Translations under genes and position numbers: made by a program
Part shown: positions 24,544 through 32,417 of the stretch, one piece after another
Layout: each line of letters starts with the position of its first letter
Position numbering within the stretch: the first letter of the stretch is position 1
Notes under the pieces: model-generated
Databases searched by the model: none
The model's input: the letters and a program-made list of their open reading frames with translations, nothing else
Told to the model about the DNA's origin: nothing
Source of the DNA: Candidatus Hopanoidivorans cymbastelae
Lineage (GTDB): Bacteria > Actinomycetota > Acidimicrobiia > Acidimicrobiales > Hopanoidiivorantaceae
Assembly (NCBI GenBank): GCA_028283145.1
Contig: JAPYNY010000048.1
Location: 1-34,144, forward strand
Length of the DNA: 34,144 nucleotides
Direction of reading: 5' to 3'

Positions 24544-25047
24544 ATGGACACACCCATATACAACAACCCTGAATGGACTGCTGAAACAGCAGCCAAGTCA
24601 GCAGCCCTTTTACTGCTGGGGGGTGCCTATCGGTCCTCAGACGAAGGGGAAAGGCCTTTGGCTTTCACCAAAGGGAACTGGTATTTCCAACTGGAAGAGC
24701 ATTCCCGTGACCCGTTCCAAGCTGTTTTCCCCCACGGAACAGCCCACTTGGACGAAGGTTGCCACTCGTTCCGACCTGACTTCCCGGTAGGGTTCAAGTT
24801 CCCGTTTGAATACGAGCAATACCATGAGACCCGCTTGGTTGAAGCTAAAGTTATTGTAGCTGATGTGCTGACACCTGAATTCAGAACCGAAGCTCCAAAT
24901 ACACTCGCAGATCTTATCCGAGAACTAGGCAAACTGGAAGTAGACAGTGTCCTCTGGGTTCGCCAGCGGACGTACGGGAGACAGACGACGCCCGGGGGCT
25001 ACAGACACACAGCCTATATTTTGGAGGAACGACTTACTGGCAGATAG
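24544..25047 (+). CDS. Unrecognised protein, IS-associated
   Basis: 167 aa. ATG follows ATCGGAGGCAAATAAT, a good ribosome-binding site. The protein is soluble, with no signal or membrane helix. It has an aromatic-rich middle (AFTKGNWYFQLEEHS, FQAVFPHGTAHLDEG, FRPDFPVGFKFPFEYEQY) and an alternating charged C-terminal half (DLIRELGKLEVDSVLWVRQR). It is intact and higher in GC than the ApeA-like gene. It follows IS1595 remnant B, as other accessory genes here follow an IS copy, which suggests cargo. I do not recognise the family. Two broken small ORFs and a small lipoprotein follow on the same strand. Confidence 0.65.
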   Translation: MDTPIYNNPEWTAETAAKSAALLLLGGAYRSSDEGERPLAFTKGNWYFQLEEHSRDPFQAVFPHGTAHLDEGCHSFRPDFPVGFKFPFEYEQYHETRLVEAKVIVADVLTPEFRTEAPNTLADLIRELGKLEVDSVLWVRQRTYGRQTTPGGYRHTAYILEERLTGR

Positions 25048-25074
25048 CAGGTTGCAAAATCAAAGGTAGCGATA

Positions 25075-25293
25075 ATGGTAACTACGATGACGGCTGCTAA
25101 GCATAGGCGGGCTGCTGACAAGCGCAAGCTGCTTGCCGATTTTGATGAGCTTGTCAAGGAGAATGATAACTTGAAAGGCAGCATTGACGAGCTTGCCGGG
25201 CTAGCACTGTAGCTCGGTGCCACGCTTGCCGAGGTCAGCGTCTGCCTGGATGTCATCAGGCAGACGATTTACAAGCACTGCAAACAAGTTTGA
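25075..25293 (+). pseudogene. Small helix-turn-helix protein with an in-frame TAG
   Basis: From ATG 25075 (AAAGG upstream) a 72-codon frame reads KRKLLADFDELVKENDNLKG, a charged helix, then SIDELAGLAL, TAG at 25210-25212 (codon 46), and continues LGATLAEVSVCLDVIRQTIY before TGA at 25293. The part after the TAG looks like a helix-turn-helix (LAEVSVCLDVIRQTIYK). One substitution turning a Glu or Gln codon into TAG explains it. TAG ends several intact genes in this window, so readthrough is not expected. Confidence 0.5.
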
Positions 25294-25301
25294 ACGGAGA
25301 A

Positions 25302-25490
25302 ATGAAAGCTATTGCGGCGGTTGCTTTGACTGCCGTGTTGATGGCAGGTTGTGGTGCTGACAGGACAGCTGCCGGTAGTTCTGCAGCGGCTGCTATAGCT
25401 AGTTCTACTACGGTGGCGGCTTATATTGCTGTCAGTACTACTACTGCTATGACAACTACTACAACGGCCACTACTGAATCTTTTGTGTAG
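25302..25490 (+). CDS. Small Thr-rich lipoprotein
   Basis: 62 aa. ATG at 25302 follows AACGGAGAA; it begins 8 bases after the TGA of the broken small ORF. MKAIAAVALTAVLMAGC is a lipoprotein signal peptide with lipobox LMAGC (Cys17). The remaining 45 residues are Ala/Ser/Thr-rich (TTTAMTTTTTATTES), a disordered tether with no domain. It may be the remains of a longer lipoprotein. The signal resembles that of the lipoprotein at 31186-31596 (MKLIAAILLTVLLSATAC). Confidence 0.5.
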   Translation: MKAIAAVALTAVLMAGCGADRTAAGSSAAAAIASSTTVAAYIAVSTTTAMTTTTTATTESFV

Positions 25491-25543
25491 AATTGGAACT
25501 TGAAGCGTTCCAGCAACCAACTAAGAAAGGAAGGATAATAACA

Positions 25544-25729
25544 ATGGAGAAAATGGAGCTAACTGGGAAACTGGTGGAAGCACTGGATAAGACCATAAAA
25601 AAATTGGCAAGTAGATTGGAAGAAACTAACACATGGGACTCAGCTGATTTGCAGTTTGTGGAGTAGCAGGCTGCTTTGCTGAAGTCTTTAGTGGAATTTA
25701 GGAGAGATATTGACAATTATGGCTTGTAG
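25544..25729 (+). pseudogene. Small helical ORF with an in-frame TAG
   Basis: ATG at 25544 follows AGAAAGGAAGGATAATAAC. It reads MEKMELTGKLVEALDKTIKK, then LASRLEETNTWDSADLQFVE, TAG (25664-25666), then QAALLKSLVEFRRDIDNYGL and TAG. Both halves are amphipathic helices in one frame. Either it makes a 40-aa product or the first TAG is a nonsense mutation in a 61-aa gene. Function unknown. Confidence 0.4.
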
Positions 25730-25869
25730 GTTGGTGGTGTTATGCTAACCTAGCCAGGCAGTTGCTTAGGTTGCCAGTAGCAGCACTTTAGGCGTGTTAG
25801 GAGCTTGCTAACGACAACTCTAGGTAACCTTAGCCAGTGGCTATATAGGTAATGGCCATGTGGGTTGAT

Positions 25870-26600
25870 GTTGTTATTGGCATAGCAGTTTTAACTAGAA
25901 TGGTGTGTCTATGGAGTGTGGCAGTGGCGTTGCCAGCAGTGCCGTGGGTTCTTCTCCGGTCAAGAAGGGCACTGTGATGTAGTCTTCGAAGATCAGGGTG
26001 CAGAATTGGCTGGTGGCCATGTATCTGATTGTGACTAACCTGAAGGGGGTGTCGAGCATGAAGCTGGCAAGAGATCTGGGCATCACCCAGAAATCGGCAT
26101 GGCATATGAGCCATCGGCTGCACAAAGCACTTGAAGATGGCAAATCTGAGTTTCTGAGCGGTATCATGGAAGTGGATGAGACCTATGTGGGCGGCAAGGA
26201 GCGCAATAAGCACGACTGGAAAAAACAGCGTATGAGGGGGGGCTTGTCGGCAAGGCTGCGGTGGTCGGAGTCGTCAAAAGAGACTGACGAGCACCGCTTC
26301 TACACGGCTCTGTCAAAGCAATATGAGCATGCTACGGTGTCGCACGGCGCAGGAGAATACTTAAGAGGCATAGTTCACACAAATAGCGTCGAGCCGTTCT
26401 GGTTCATCTTCAAACGAGGCCACTATGGCACCGCACCCTGTCTGCATACGAGCCGCGAGCACTTGGACAGATGCAGCAGCAAATTCTTCGGCAGGAAAAC
26501 CTCTGGTAAAAACCCACCCCACACCAAAGGTAGTATATATTCCCACAACTCGTTGTCAAATAACACCGCATACACCCGGCTAGCCAACCAAATACCCGGA
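25870..26600 (+). mobile_element. IS1595-family transposase remnant C
   Basis: The best preserved stretch, 25998-26400, gives NWLVAMYLIVTNLKGVSSMK, LARDLGITQKSAWHMSHRLH, IMEVDETYVGGKERNKHDWK (first catalytic Asp), then VVGVVKRD-type sequence cut short and joined to TDEHRFYTALSKQYEHATVS. HTNSVEPFWFIFKRGHYGT carries the Asn and Glu of the last motif. The N-terminal zinc region is lost, and about 90 bases are deleted between the first and second catalytic motifs. It is inactive, though it gives one long open frame. Confidence 0.85.
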
Positions 26601-26721
26601 ACTCACCTAGTCAAAATAGATTAGATATGTAATTCACGCAATTTTTTGCCGGTGGTATAAACTTTTAAACGTTATTAGATCGCTCTCTAACATACAAATA
26701 ACCACTATACAAGGAGACACC

Positions 26722-27387
26722 ATGACCTATATGCCGCACCTAGCAGACTTGCCAGCCGAGGAAGCAGCTGAACAACTAGGCAAGCCAACGCAAATTAGAG
26801 AACAAAATAACTTTCTTGTAATACCCAAAAGACTATGGCATGACCCACCACTGTTCGCCTCTGATGAAAAAACAAATGCCACTTGGATTGTGCTGCCAGC
26901 CTATTACTCTTTGTATTTCAATAAACTGTATGAAAGCTGGCATTGGGTTGCCATCAACACTGAAACAGCCAAAAAAGAAACACCTACCACCTACGAATGT
27001 CAAGATTTTCATAAAATAGAACAAGATTGGCTGCAAGAATGCGCCATCAGAGACTTAAAGGAACTAGAGACATCACATCAAACCATAGGTTTTTCACAAC
27101 CCACCGATAAAGCGACAATAATCGACTTGCATGATTTTTCATGTATACCAGACAAAATCCAAGACGATAAATTGCCTGTATTCCTGCTTGGCTACCAGCT
27201 AGGCAGATACACCGCTACAGCACAAGCGGCAGCTGAGAAGCTAGAAAGTAATACGCCAGCAGACAGACTGAATCAGCACCTGCCACCACTTATTCCAACG
27301 CAGGCAGACAACGCCATAACATCCCTACTAACACACCTAGCCAACCGATTAGACGCACACACTGCCAGCAAGCCTGCACAAACGTAA
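26722..27387 (+). CDS. Unrecognised protein, IS-associated
   Basis: 221 aa. ATG follows ACAAGGAGACACC. The protein is soluble with no signal peptide. It starts MTYMPHLADLPAEEAAEQLG. A Trp/Tyr-rich block follows (ATWIVLPAYYSLYFNKLYES, WHWVAINTE), then FSCIPDKIQDDKLPVFLLGY and an Ala/Asn-rich helical C-terminus. I do not recognise the family. It is somewhat AT-rich and lies between IS1595 remnants C (upstream, same strand) and 27485 (downstream, opposite strand), so it is placed as cargo. The frame is intact and the ribosome-binding site is good, so it is probably expressed. Confidence 0.65.
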   Translation: MTYMPHLADLPAEEAAEQLGKPTQIREQNNFLVIPKRLWHDPPLFASDEKTNATWIVLPAYYSLYFNKLYESWHWVAINTETAKKETPTTYECQDFHKIEQDWLQECAIRDLKELETSHQTIGFSQPTDKATIIDLHDFSCIPDKIQDDKLPVFLLGYQLGRYTATAQAAAEKLESNTPADRLNQHLPPLIPTQADNAITSLLTHLANRLDAHTASKPAQT

Positions 27388-27484
27388 AAACACAAACGTA
27401 AAAACAGTCACAAGATACCACACAGCACAACCTAAATACCATCGCCATAGCAAAACACCAAGACAAATAATGAACTCAATTGCA

Positions 27485-27660
27485 GTAGCTCACTCATCTG
27501 GCCAGAGCACCTAGATCGCCTACTCACCAGCCGACTCATCGTTGGGGAGCAACACCCGGCAACTCAAAAATACCGACACCCTCACGGCGCGCATCCCGCT
27601 GGGCATGCTTGCTCACAATCCACTTCCGCATGGCCATAGACACATCTCATAAGTCCAAGT
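27485..27660 (-). mobile_element. IS1595-family 5' remnant, left edge of nuclease block 1
   Basis: The plus-strand words ATCTGGCCAGAGCACCTAG and GCTCACAATCCACTTCCGCATGGCCAT correspond to 31935-32080, where the N-terminal transposase region reads better on the minus strand. Only fragments remain. Confidence 0.6.
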
Positions 27661-27734
27661 GGTTAGTCTTCTAATTCTCCGTGGTGTGCTTGAAGGCGAA
27701 AACGCCGTCCTCTTGCAGTAGGGTTTAAATCAAC

Positions 27735-27965
27735 ATGAGAATTGAAATTAAGAATTTATTGACCCCACACACCCTTCCACTTACAATAAGCGCAGTTGCT
27801 GTGGGACCGCCCGAGCCATCTGAACCAATAGGCAGGTGTCCCCCACATTCTCAGAAGTATCCGTCTGTCACTGTGCGGCGGCTCCTTGGGTTCTCCGCGA
27901 ATTTCGAACGGCTGGGAGCCATGAACAAAACGCTGTACCAACTCAAACAAGCTCTGTTGGTGTAG
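27735..27965 (+). CDS. Small ORF before nuclease 1, frame-shifted in the middle
   Basis: 76 aa. MRIEIKNLLTPHTLPLTISA and AVGPPEPSEP match the ORF at 32178-32417. A one-base loss near 27827 and a compensating change near 27870 put the middle in another frame. The end (FERLGAMNKTLYQLKQALL) is again in register with the other copy. It ends at 27965, 8 bases before an in-frame ATG of the nuclease. Either a damaged partner protein or a leader ORF for the nuclease. Function unknown. Confidence 0.45.
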   Translation: MRIEIKNLLTPHTLPLTISAVAVGPPEPSEPIGRCPPHSQKYPSVTVRRLLGFSANFERLGAMNKTLYQLKQALLV

Positions 27966-28000
27966 ATGGGCTGATGAGTGCGCCAAGGAGGCCAGTAGCC

Positions 28001-28570
28001 ATGACAGCAGAAGACGCAGCCCTGCACTGTCTCCGCCAAGAGGCTGAGCCGCTGCGTTCTTATAGTGAAACCCACTGGACTTCCTCCAAGAACGTATGGG
28101 CATACGAGCTACGGCCGCACGCCAAAGGCAAGGCAGGGGAGCTGATGCTGGCAACACGACTGCGGGAGATTTTCGGGGACGACGCCATAGCAGACCATAA
28201 CCCGGAAAGCTCCGCCGACCTGCTAATCGGCCCAGAAGCGATGCCGATAGAAATCAAAACTCTGTGCACCAACTTCGACAAAGCCTGCAGCGAATCGGTT
28301 ACAATCACCATCACCCACGACGACTGGAAAGGCCTCTGGGTCACAGTGATCCGCCCGGAAAACTCACACTACTACTACATCACCAGAGAGGATTGGCAGG
28401 CACACATAGCAAACGCGAACACGAAACACAGAAAAGGCATATACCCCAGCATTGGCATCAGTTACCCACGCAACGGGGGCGGCAAAAATGTGTTCGGCTG
28501 CGGAGACTGGGAGTCGGCGATAGCTGAACTAGCTGAACACACAAAACTGGAGAAGCCTGACCTATGCTAA
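28001..28570 (+). CDS. PD-(D/E)XK nuclease-like protein, copy 1
   Basis: 189 aa from ATG 28001, which has AAGGAGG 9 bases upstream; ATG at 27974 is an in-frame alternative. The pattern fits a restriction-endonuclease-like core: KGKAGELM with E47, ADLLIGPEA with D73, then MPIEIKTLCTN with E84-x-K86. Strand-rich TITITHDDWKGLWVTVIRPE follows and the end is GCGDWESAIAELAEHTK. Such proteins are Mg-dependent DNA or RNA nucleases; there is no adjacent methyltransferase, so it is not a standard restriction pair. A second copy, 32417-33043, conserves all these residues, supporting function. It is flanked by inverted IS1595 pieces. Confidence 0.68.
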   Translation: MTAEDAALHCLRQEAEPLRSYSETHWTSSKNVWAYELRPHAKGKAGELMLATRLREIFGDDAIADHNPESSADLLIGPEAMPIEIKTLCTNFDKACSESVTITITHDDWKGLWVTVIRPENSHYYYITREDWQAHIANANTKHRKGIYPSIGISYPRNGGGKNVFGCGDWESAIAELAEHTKLEKPDLC

Positions 28571-28632
28571 GTGGTCGGCATAAACGGGGAGCCAATCTGA
28601 TGCTGCCGGCTAGCTAATCTCTGAGGCAGTGC

Positions 28633-28654
28633 AACCTGCCGGTCGCAGCAGGTT
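28633..28654 (+). terminator. Hairpin after nuclease 1
   Basis: AACCTGC (28633-28639) pairs with GCAGGTT (28648-28654) around CGGTCGCA. It lies about 60 bases after the stop and is conserved at 33075-33098. Only three T follow, so termination would be weak. Confidence 0.6.
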
Positions 28655-28779
28655 TAGGAGTTGGTGGCGGAGTCTGCGGAGGCTTTGCAGTTTTGGTTGC
28701 CGCATGTGTGGCTCGTGGGTTTTTGCGTTTTGTTTGTTGCCTGTGGTGGCGGTGTTTTACGGTGTTTAGGTCCATAATG

Positions 28780-29700
28780 TCAGACCCCTTGGTGATAATA
28801 GTTTTATGGATATGAACAAGTGGATAATCACCAAGCGGGCAAGCAGCACTGTGCCCTGTGACGCGGTCGGCATCTCGGAACTCTTGGACTTGTTACCAGA
28901 CGATGACAAAGCCGAAGAGTGGCTCAGCCATGTGCGCTGGCCAGACGGAGTGCGCTGCTGCGATTGCAGCAGCGACCGGATGGCGGTGTCGTCGCACCGG
29001 CAGATGCGGTGGAGGTGCCGGGGGTTCTTGTCCGTTAAGAAAGAGCACATTCATGCAATCATCCAAGATCGGCGTGCGCAAGTGGATAGCGGTGATTTAT
29101 CTGATGACGGACAGCCTCCCGGGTGTATCCAGCAGGAAACTGGCCCATGTGCTGGAAATCACCCAGAAATCGGCATGGCATATGACGCACCGCATCCTCA
29201 AGGTTCTAGAGCAGGACAACCCTGAGCTTCTGAGCGGCATCGTGGAAATAGATGAGACCTATGTTGACGGAATGGAGCGCAACCAGAATGAACAGCGCCA
29301 AGGTAGAGGGCTGAGGGCCAGACTACCACAGTCAGAGCCATCCAACGAGGCGGCAACACGATAGCCAGGCCTGTTGCTGCGGTCACCCACGAGGAGCTGG
29401 AGATGTTTTTGTCTCGCACTGTCCAGCCGGGAACATTCATGTTCACGGACGAGCACCGCTCCTACACAGTTCTGTCAGAACAATATGAGCATGTTACAGT
29501 GTCGCACAGCATAGGCGAACTGCGCCAGAGGGCTGGTGCATGCCAACAGCGTGGAATCGTTTTGGTCCATGTTCAACCGAGACATGCCACAGCACCCTGC
29601 ACAAAATGAGCGTCAAACACCTGGCACGATACGTCAGCGAATTCGCAGCAAGGAAGATCTCACAAAAAAACCACCCCGCAGCAGATATGCTACATATTTT
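28780..29700 (+). mobile_element. IS1595-family transposase remnant D (near full length)
   Basis: Left end AATGTCAGACCCC. From 28806, MDMNKWIITKRASSTVPCDA and ISELLDLLPDDDKAEEWLSH lead to VRWPDGVRCCDCSSDRMAVS, the zinc ribbon, and MRWRCRGFLSVKKEH. A frameshift near 29050 is followed by IGVRKWIAVIYLMTDSLPGV, ITQKSAWHMTHRILKVLEQD and GIVEIDETYVDGMERNQNEQ. Another shift precedes FTDEHRSYTVLSEQYEHVTV and the end MFNRDMPQHPAQNERQ. Two or more frameshifts disable it. It is the most complete copy for defining the element. Confidence 0.88.
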
Positions 29701-29795
29701 GACAGTTTATTGACAAGCAACTCCAACCAACCACTATAATACTGGTCAAAAACTCCTTCTAAATATAAAACCATCTAAAAAAGGAAACAATTGAT

Positions 29796-30722
29796 ATGAC
29801 AGAAATGCTAAAGCAACTTGCAGGAGATCACGACAGGTTCGCGGTCGTTGATGTAGAAACCACGGGCTTTTCGCCAAAATACAGCAACATCTTGGAAGTT
29901 GCTGTCCTTACACTTGACTTAGAGGGGAACCAAACAGATTTGTGGAGCTCTCTGGTAAAGCCTAAACCTCACAAACAACCAATAAGAAACTCCTATATTC
30001 ATGGCATCACAGCCGAAATGGTAGCGGACGCTCCCTCGTTTGAAGGCATCTCCGGGAAAACACTGGAACGCCTCACTGGTGCCAGAATAGTCGGGCATAA
30101 CACATCGTTTGATTTGCGGATGCTGTCAGCGCATTTCGGTTTCGGGAAAATAGGCGAACCCACTTCAGTGATATGGAGTGAAGACAAAGATGGAAACAAG
30201 ACTGAACAGGAAATCTTACCTCCGCCTTGGGATGCCTACTTGGACACACGGCATATTTTCAAAGGAAAACTAGTAGAAGCCTGCAAAAAGTTCAACATTC
30301 CTGCTGCTGAACATCACAGAGCCGAAGCTGATGCTCTCTCCACAGCCGCGCTTTTCCTCAAGCACCCAGAGAGATGCTCTTTGCTGCCTAGAGATCAAAG
30401 CTCCATGCGCAAGCAGCTTCATTGGGAAGAGGAGGATAAAGAATGGCTGGCACTTGTCGGCAGTTTCAGCAATGAAAGCTTAGCAGGCAAAAGAATCGTC
30501 ATCACAGGGGCTGTAAGGTTCGTCAGAAGCAAAGTGGAGCAGCTCATCTCCCAAGCAGGAGGTGTTCCGGTGTCAAGTGTCAGCAAGAAAACAGATTTTC
30601 TGGTTGTGGGAGACATAGGGCCGCGTAAGGGAACCGTCAAAATAGATAAAGCCAAAAGCCTCGGCATTGAGATGGTCTCTGGCGAAGATTTCATCCAAAG
30701 CCTGCTGGACGACGCCATCTGA
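29796..30722 (+). CDS. DEDDh 3'-5' exonuclease with BRCT domain, copy 2
   Basis: 308 aa. ATG follows AAAAAAGGAAACAATTGAT. It is a paralogue of 18365-19297: DHDRFAVVDVETTGF (D19, E21), GHNTSFDLRML (D106), HHRAEAD (H174, D179), then BRCT at about 224-306 (LAGKRIVITGAVRFVRSKVE, TDFLVVGDIG, MVSGEDFIQSLLDD). All catalytic residues are intact. It is less GC-rich than copy 1 and lies directly after IS1595 remnant D, with a minus-strand remnant after it, so it is placed like cargo. The two copies may act as a repair or processing nuclease; their substrate cannot be read from sequence. Confidence 0.88.
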   Translation: MTEMLKQLAGDHDRFAVVDVETTGFSPKYSNILEVAVLTLDLEGNQTDLWSSLVKPKPHKQPIRNSYIHGITAEMVADAPSFEGISGKTLERLTGARIVGHNTSFDLRMLSAHFGFGKIGEPTSVIWSEDKDGNKTEQEILPPPWDAYLDTRHIFKGKLVEACKKFNIPAAEHHRAEADALSTAALFLKHPERCSLLPRDQSSMRKQLHWEEEDKEWLALVGSFSNESLAGKRIVITGAVRFVRSKVEQLISQAGGVPVSSVSKKTDFLVVGDIGPRKGTVKIDKAKSLGIEMVSGEDFIQSLLDDAI

Positions 30723-31185
30723 CTGAGATCTGACCTGGCAGAGCGGAGAAGGCTGGAGGCAAGCGCAAAGCACACCTTGAGCCGAGCTGGGGCAACAAAG
30801 ACGTTTGTTTAGGGTTAGGCGGGTTTGCGTCTGGTGGGAGGGGCTTAGGCGGTAAGTAGTTAGAAAATGTGGCGCAGTTTCTGCAGGGTGGATTTCGCCT
30901 CAGATGTTTACTATCTGTGAATTCCTAACGTATCGCGTCAGGTATTTGTGGCTCGTGTAGTGGCAGGGGCTGTAGCAGGCCTCGGTTGAACAGAGAAAAT
31001 TAACTCACCGGCTAAATACGCCCGTAAACACGCCCTCTAACCGCACCTTAAATATACAACAAATACCCCACTATAAACCACCAACCACACAAAAAAAGCA
31101 ATTTAATTATATAGTTCCCACCAGGCTTCTCATCGTTTTGCACCTTTGTATTTGGCTATTGAATGAAAGCTTGAAATCTAAATTA
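30723..31185 (-). mobile_element. IS1595-family 3' remnant within an intergenic stretch
   Basis: At about 30870-31000 the minus strand matches the transposase C-terminal DNA of other copies: CTCTGTTCAACCGAGGC and ACCTGACGCGATACGTTAGG correspond to 29570-29640. 31010-31185 is AT-rich with no gene. 30723-30870 shows nothing recognisable. Confidence 0.6.
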
Positions 31186-31596
31186 TCAGTTTCGGTTTGC
31201 CTCCATTCGTGCTGCTAGCAAATTGAATTGCGCCACAAAGCAGTCATCATATGCGTTGAAATCCAGCCAGTCTCCCGCGTCCAGAGTCTGCTCATACGCC
31301 TCTAGTTCGGCTTCTTGCAGTGTGAACGGCAGCCCGTTAAATATGTTGTAGACGCCGTCTTGCATAATTCGGTCATATTCTTTTCTGATTCTCCAGTCGG
31401 CTGTGTTCTGGCAGGTGGTAGAGAATGTTGAAATGAGTTGCCTGACTTCGGCTCTGGTAATTAACTGCACTGGTGCTGTGGTAGCGCGCACCGTTCTATC
31501 TGTCATGTCGGCTGTGCGTGGCCCGTTGGCTGTTTCGCTGTCGCATGCGGTGGCTGACAGCAGCACGGTGAGCAAGATGGCTGCAATTAGTTTCAT
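31186..31596 (-). CDS. Small lipoprotein, unknown function
   Basis: 136 aa. ATG at 31596 follows GTAGGGAGACGCC. MKLIAAILLTVLLSATAC is a signal peptide with a lipobox-like ATAC (Cys18). The mature part has a Thr-rich linker, then a helical domain (ITRAEVRQLISTFSTTCQNT, YDRIMQDGVYNIFNGLPFTL, AYEQTLDAGDWLDFNAYDDC) with two further cysteines that could pair. It is probably anchored on the outer face of the membrane. It lies between a 5' remnant (31690-32060) and a 3' remnant (30870-31000) of IS1595 elements on its own strand, as if carried inside one. I do not recognise the domain. Confidence 0.65.
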   Translation of the reverse strand: MKLIAAILLTVLLSATACDSETANGPRTADMTDRTVRATTAPVQLITRAEVRQLISTFSTTCQNTADWRIRKEYDRIMQDGVYNIFNGLPFTLQEAELEAYEQTLDAGDWLDFNAYDDCFVAQFNLLAARMEANRN

Positions 31597-31689
31597 GGCG
31601 TCTCCCTACTGTTTTCGGCCGCTTCTATTTCCAGTTGTGTTACCCTGCGGTGCAACAGAGTATAGCGTATAATGGCTGAAGCGATCAGA

Positions 31690-32060
31690 CGGGCAGTGCC
31701 GATTTCTGGGTGATGCTCAGATCCCGGGCCAGTTTCCTGCTGGATACCCCCTTGAGGTTCGTAACCATCAAATAGGTTTCCACCAGTTTACTTGCGGACA
31801 CCGATATTGGATGACTGCTTCACAGTGCCCCATTTTGACTGAAAAGAACCTCCGGCACTGCCGGTATCACCACCGCACCAGCCGATGAAAAGACACCGAC
31901 ACTTGGTCGCTCCCGCAATCACAACACCGTACCCCGTCTGGCCGGCGCAACTGGGCGAGCCGTCAATCCTCGGCCCTGTCTTCCTCCGGGAATAACTCCA
32001 AGACACTGACACTCTCACGATGGGCAGCTTTGCAGGTCAGCCTGCTCACAATCCACTTCC
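31690..32060 (-). mobile_element. IS1595-family 5' remnant, left edge of nuclease block 2
   Basis: Minus strand: VSVSWSYSRRKTGP near the start is the frame-shifted form of SVSVLELFPEEDR. A Cys-containing middle follows, then QSSNIGVRK and, in another frame, GYEPQGGIQQETGPGSEHHPEIG, equivalent to YLMVTNLKGVSSRKLARDLSITQKS. It breaks off near 31690, before the catalytic domain. Confidence 0.8.
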
Positions 32061-32177
32061 ATATGGCTATAAACCCACTTCATCAAGACCAAGTTATTAG
32101 TTTTCTAACTTTCCGTGGTGTGCTTGAAGGCCGGAACGCTCCTCTGCAACAAAGTTTCTTGTAAGGTGTAAATCACC

Positions 32178-32417
32178 ATGATCATCGAAATCAAGAATTT
32201 ATTGAACCCATACACCCTTTCGCTTGCGATAAGCACAGTTGCTGTGGGACCGCCCGAACCGTCTGAATCAAATTGGCAGGTAGCACCCACAGTCTCAAAA
32301 GCGTCCGACTTTAGCTGTGCGACGGTGCCTTGGGCTCTGCGCAAACTTGAACGGCTGAGGGTCATGAACGAAACGCAGTGCCAACTCAACCAAGCTCTGT
32401 TGGAGCAGATGGACTAA
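32178..32417 (+). CDS. Small ORF translationally coupled to nuclease 2
   Basis: 79 aa. MIIEIKNLLNPYTLSLAIST, VAVGPPEPSE, a Ser/Thr middle, and a helical end LRKLERLRVMNETQCQLNQA. Its TAA stop shares one base with the nuclease ATG (TAATG, 32415-32419), so the two are likely translated together. Both duplicated blocks keep start and end in the same place. No weighty motif is visible; a partner, inhibitor or antitoxin-like role for the nuclease is an inference from position. Confidence 0.55.
   Translation: MIIEIKNLLNPYTLSLAISTVAVGPPEPSESNWQVAPTVSKASDFSCATVPWALRKLERLRVMNETQCQLNQALLEQMD

Larger units (their letters stand above)
27610..28806 (+). repeat. Duplicated nuclease block, copy 1
   Basis: 27610-28806 aligns along its length with 32040-33246. 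Each has an inverted IS1595 5' remnant, a small ORF, a nuclease gene, an AACCTGC/GCAGGTT hairpin, and the left end of an IS1595 element in plus orientation. Gene parts are close to identical and spacers diverge. Confidence 0.88.

Noticed and set aside
25075..25729. Genetic code with TAG as a sense codon
   Set aside because: glpX, dapB, moaC, the ApeA-like gene and others end cleanly at TAG at family-appropriate lengths.
28806..29364. Functional transposase in remnant D
   Set aside because: The zinc-ribbon, helix-turn-helix and catalytic parts lie in at least two frames, with frameshifts near 29050 and again near 29300, so no complete enzyme is encoded.
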